Of a stretch of 64,000 nucleotides of DNA, positions 61,356-64,000 are shown piece by piece. Source of the DNA: Clostridia bacterium (GTDB taxonomy: Bacteria; Bacillota; Clostridia; Christensenellales; Aristaeellaceae); contig JAFRQX010000028.1 in assembly GCA_017428385.1 (NCBI GenBank), positions 1 to 64,000 of the forward strand, given 5' to 3'. How positions within the stretch are numbered: position 1 is the stretch's first letter; every line of letters starts with the position of its first letter. The notes beneath the pieces were generated by a model. It had not been told where the DNA came from. It was given only the letters and a program-made list of their open reading frames with translations, and searched no databases. The position numbers and the translations under genes are program-made.

Positions 61356-61684
61356 ATTATGATATTCATATCACCGCAGCGGCGGATGCAGATCTGAATA
61401 ACGCTGCTGATTATATCGATCATATTCTGTTGAATCCCCAGGCTGCTGACGATCTTCTTGACGAAGCGGAGCGGCAGATCAGTGATCTTTCGGCCTTTCC
61501 TGAAAAGTATGCCCTTGTTGAGGATCCGGTTTTGAACGCATGGGGGATACGCCTGACATTGGTAAAGGATTACCTGGCTTTTTACACTATTTCAGAAGAG
61601 GAAAAACGGGTCTATATTATCCGCTTCCTGCATAGCAGGCAAAACTGGGCCGGTATACTGAAGCAGGGAATTTCTTTCAGATAA
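61352..61684 (+). CDS. RelE/ParE-family toxin
   Basis: 110 residues, overlapping the antitoxin gene (ATGA). The RelE/ParE fold is seen in YDIHITAAADADLNNAADYI, EAERQISDLSAFPEKYALV and VYIIRFLHSRQNW with the basic arginines of the active cleft. RelE types cut mRNA in the ribosome and ParE types poison gyrase. This sequence is nearer the ParE/RelE plasmid-stabilisation group, and I cannot choose. Not truncated. Confidence 0.92.
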   Translation: MNYDIHITAAADADLNNAADYIDHILLNPQAADDLLDEAERQISDLSAFPEKYALVEDPVLNAWGIRLTLVKDYLAFYTISEEEKRVYIIRFLHSRQNWAGILKQGISFR

Positions 61685-61700
61685 CGGGGGAACGAAGGGT

Positions 61701-61790
61701 GGACACTGGGGACTGATATGTCCCCAGTGTCCACTTTTTGGCGAATGCCCCACTGGGGCACCTCTCAGTTCGTTCCCCCAGTGTCCACTT
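61701..61790. repeat. REP-B repeats, nested
   Basis: GGACACTGGGGAC pairs with GTCCCCAGTGTCC (61701-61732), then GCCCCACTGGGGC and a partial second copy ending CCCCCAGTGTCC at 61788. An outer dyad GGGGGAACGAA (61686) / TTCGTTCCCCC encloses the first copy, so one element appears to have been copied or inserted inside another. Confidence 0.7.
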
Positions 61791-61888
61791 TTTTTGCACA
61801 TTGATCCAACCCTTGACAACCCAACCCTTCGAATGAATAATAAACATGGGTTTTTATTTTTTTGTTTGTCAGGGGGCAAGGGAGTTTC

Positions 61889-63820
61889 ATGCAGTACATG
61901 AGCGAATTCTGTATCGCCGCGGTGGTGGGCACCGTGGTGCTTTTCGCGCTGTATTTCCTGAAGCGGAATTACGACACGCCGCATAACCGGCTCTTTTTCT
62001 GTATGGTCGTGATCAACCTGGTCTGCTCCTCGCTGAATATCGTTTCCATCCACTCCATCGCGCACCCGGAGCAGTTCTCCGCCTTTATGCGCGACGCGGT
62101 GAACCTGACCTATCTGTGGTTCTACAACCTGCTGGCCGGCGTTTTCCTGCTCTATGCCGACAACCTGACGAAGATCCCGCAGCTCAAAATCCCGGTGCGG
62201 ATTTTCTTCTTTTCCATTCATCTGCTGGAAACATTCCTCATCTTCACTTCGCCCGTCACAAGGTGGATCGCCTACTTTGACGAGAGCCTGGTCTATCACC
62301 GGGGCATCCTTCATCCCGTTCTTTACGCCATCGCCTATTCGGAGATCCTGGCCGGCCTCATTTTCTACTTCGTCTGCCGCAAGCGCTTCAACCATTACCA
62401 GAAGATCTCCGTTTTCTGGTATGCCGTGGTCAATTTCGGCGCGCATGCCTTCCAGATGATTTTCCCCCGCTATGTCATCGGCAATTTCATCGCCACCCTG
62501 AGCCTGTTTTTCCTCTTCATCGCCTTTGAAAACCAGGCCTATTACCTTTTCCAGACCACCATGTGCTATAACCGCTACGCCTTTATCACCACCATCCGCC
62601 GCCTGCAGAAGCGCCGGACGCCGTACCGGATTATGGCCCTGAACATGGATTATATCCGCACATCCGCCGTGGCCTCCCGGCCCTCCACCATCGACCAGCT
62701 GACCATCATCCTCGCGGAGCGGGTGGACAGCGCCTTCCCCGGCAAGGTCTACGTCCTGTCCAATGAGTGCTTCGCCATCGTCGCGGAGGACGATTCCCCG
62801 GAGTGGGACCAGTCCGCCCGGGAGAAGGTGCAGGAGTATTTCTCCGTTCCCTTTGTCTTTACACAGCAGGATAAAACGGAAACCACCCGGATCTCGCCCC
62901 TCATCCGCACGATCCACGTCACGGAGCGCTTCCCGGACGGCTACGCCCTCCTGGATTACCTCACCGGCACGGAGAACACCTCTTCCGCCGCCCTCACGGA
63001 CGAGGCGGTGGATATCGCCCTGGAGTCCATGCGCCATGAGCAGCAGATCCTGCATGTGATCGACAAGGCCCTGGAAAACAGATCCTTCAAAGTCTTTTAC
63101 CAGCCCATCCTGGACGTGGCCTCAGGCACCTACTGCAGCGCGGAAGCCCTGATCCGCCTGCGGGACGGCAACGGATCCTTCGTCAACCCGGAGGAGCTGA
63201 TCCGCGTGGCGGAGAAAAACGGGCGCATCAACGCCGTGGGCCTGTTTGTGTTTGAGGAAGTCTGCCGCATGATCCGGGACCGGGATACGAAGCACCTGGG
63301 CATCAGCTGCGTCCAGGTCAACCTGTCGCCCCGCCAGCTGCGGGAGCCGTCCCTCGCGGACGACCTGCTGGGTCTGCTGCGCAAGTACGGCCTTTCCACG
63401 GACGCCATCAACCTGGAAATCACGGAAACCGCCGAGATCACCCGCCCGGAAAAGGAACAGGTGGTTTCCTTCATGGAGCGCATGCGGGCGGAAGGCGTCG
63501 CCTTCAGCCTGGATGATTACGGCTCCGGCTTTGCCACCATCGGTACCCTCCTGACCTATCCGGTGAACACCGTGAAGTTTGACCGGGATATCCTCTGGAA
63601 GGCCATGACGGAGCCTTCCGCCATGACCCTCCTCAAAACCTCCCTCAGCGCGGTCCGCGGCATCGGCAAAAAGGCCGTGGTGGAAGGCGTGGAAACCAAG
63701 GAAATGGAGCAGATGCTCCGGGAAAACGACTGCGACTGCATGCAGGGCTTCCTCTTCTCCCGCCCCCTGGCGGAGGAAAACTTTATCCGCTTTATCCGGG
63801 AACACAATACGAAACAATAA
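61889..63820 (+). CDS. Membrane c-di-GMP phosphodiesterase (EAL domain)
   Basis: 643 residues from ATG 61889 (AAGGGAG upstream; the TTG at 61862 is less likely). Six or seven transmembrane helices (about 5-230) precede a linker with a degenerate GGDEF-like region (about 240-385) lacking the GGDEF motif. The EAL domain (about 400-640) is complete: AEALIRL, NLEITET, DDYGSGFATI, VKFDRDI, VVEGVET and QGFLFSRPL. The enzyme should cleave c-di-GMP, opposing the cyclases at 31374, 32505 and 48465. The signal sensed by the membrane part is unknown. Confidence 0.93.
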   Translation: MQYMSEFCIAAVVGTVVLFALYFLKRNYDTPHNRLFFCMVVINLVCSSLNIVSIHSIAHPEQFSAFMRDAVNLTYLWFYNLLAGVFLLYADNLTKIPQLKIPVRIFFFSIHLLETFLIFTSPVTRWIAYFDESLVYHRGILHPVLYAIAYSEILAGLIFYFVCRKRFNHYQKISVFWYAVVNFGAHAFQMIFPRYVIGNFIATLSLFFLFIAFENQAYYLFQTTMCYNRYAFITTIRRLQKRRTPYRIMALNMDYIRTSAVASRPSTIDQLTIILAERVDSAFPGKVYVLSNECFAIVAEDDSPEWDQSAREKVQEYFSVPFVFTQQDKTETTRISPLIRTIHVTERFPDGYALLDYLTGTENTSSAALTDEAVDIALESMRHEQQILHVIDKALENRSFKVFYQPILDVASGTYCSAEALIRLRDGNGSFVNPEELIRVAEKNGRINAVGLFVFEEVCRMIRDRDTKHLGISCVQVNLSPRQLREPSLADDLLGLLRKYGLSTDAINLEITETAEITRPEKEQVVSFMERMRAEGVAFSLDDYGSGFATIGTLLTYPVNTVKFDRDILWKAMTEPSAMTLLKTSLSAVRGIGKKAVVEGVETKEMEQMLRENDCDCMQGFLFSRPLAEENFIRFIREHNTKQ

Positions 63821-63831
63821 TTCATAATTCA

Positions 63832-63898
63832 TGTGACAAAGGGACAGACCAACTGTCACGTTCGTGGAATGTGACAGTTGGTCTGTCCCTTTGTCACA
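63832..63898. repeat. REP-A inverted repeat
   Basis: TGTGACAAAGGGACAGACCA continuing to ACTGTCAC pairs with its complement GTGACAGTTGGTCTGTCCCT continuing to TTGTCACA. It lies 11 bases after the EAL gene, like the copy at 1379. Confidence 0.8.
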
Positions 63899-63921
63899 TT
63901 CCTCCCCGCAACCTCCACGTT

Positions 63922-64000
63922 GTCATCCTGAGCAAGCCCGCTTGCGGGCGCGTCGAATGGATCTCCCAGCCCGCTTGCCAGCGGGAACGTCATCGGAACA
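63922..64000 (+). repeat. REP-C repeat, cut by the window edge
   Basis: GTCATCCTGAGC, inner stem GCCCGCTTGCGGGC, GTCGAATGGATCTCCC, second stem CCCGCTTGCCAGCGGG, then AACGTCATCGGAACA at the window end. Confidence 0.65.

Noticed and set aside
61592..63055. Minus-strand 487-codon frame
   Set aside because: It is antisense to the EAL gene and toxin gene, with Gly/Gln-rich shadow composition.

Overview
The window looks like a chromosomal segment of a Gram-positive anaerobe of the class Clostridia (Bacillota). Supporting signs are Shine-Dalgarno sites close to AGGAGG, a T-box leader, a yybP-ykoY riboswitch, ECF sigma factors paired with DUF4179-like anti-sigma proteins, BspA-type leucine-rich repeats, a CD1871A-like CXXC membrane protein and ferredoxin-linked enzymes. 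Genes are GC-rich and intergenic spacers are AT-rich and packed with short dispersed repeats. A rumen or gut lineage such as Aristaeella/Christensenellales would fit, but that is an impression, not a proof. No rRNA, tRNA, CRISPR array or intact prophage was seen.

Layout. 1-300: end of an IS110-type element abutting a dispersed repeat. 0.3-4.7 kb: free-methionine sulfoxide reductase, then a redox operon (CXXC membrane protein, membrane polyferredoxin fused to thioredoxin, secreted TlpA-like protein). 4.8-7.8 kb: MetE-like methyltransferase divergent from a LysR regulator, then a flavodoxin-fold reductase. 8.0-17.9 kb: two ECF sigma genes, each overlapping a giant membrane-anchored anti-sigma-like gene (1297 and 1617 aa) built of repeated extracellular modules. 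18-23.6 kb: secreted proteins, an HD hydrolase, a Mn2+ riboswitch with mntP, and a YgjP-type peptidase. 23.7-30.3 kb: SLOG protein, thioesterase, rhomboid, aldo/keto reductase, two orphan phage-type regulators, and a YidC-TagB fusion. 30.3-43.7 kb: tandem diguanylate cyclases, secreted proteins, an ABC exporter, a GPH symporter and a third sigma/anti-sigma pair. 43.8-47.2 kb (minus strand): a compact RiPP cluster with a 37-aa precursor, an attenuator hairpin, a radical SAM/SPASM maturase and a translationally coupled ABC exporter. 47.6-57 kb: SIMPL protein, diguanylate cyclase, an IrrE-like peptidase/HTH protein behind twin operators, and secreted proteins. 57.2-58.8 kb: a complete IS110-type element with a likely bridge-RNA region. 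59.1-64 kb: Trp T-box and TrpB2, a toxin-antitoxin pair and an EAL phosphodiesterase.

The strongest candidates for undescribed biology are the RiPP cluster, the giant modular anti-sigma proteins, the YidC/CDP-glycerol transferase fusion, the ferredoxin-thioredoxin fusion, and the intergenic repeat families, whose hairpin stems differ between copies yet stay paired and which appear to be the insertion target of the IS110 element.
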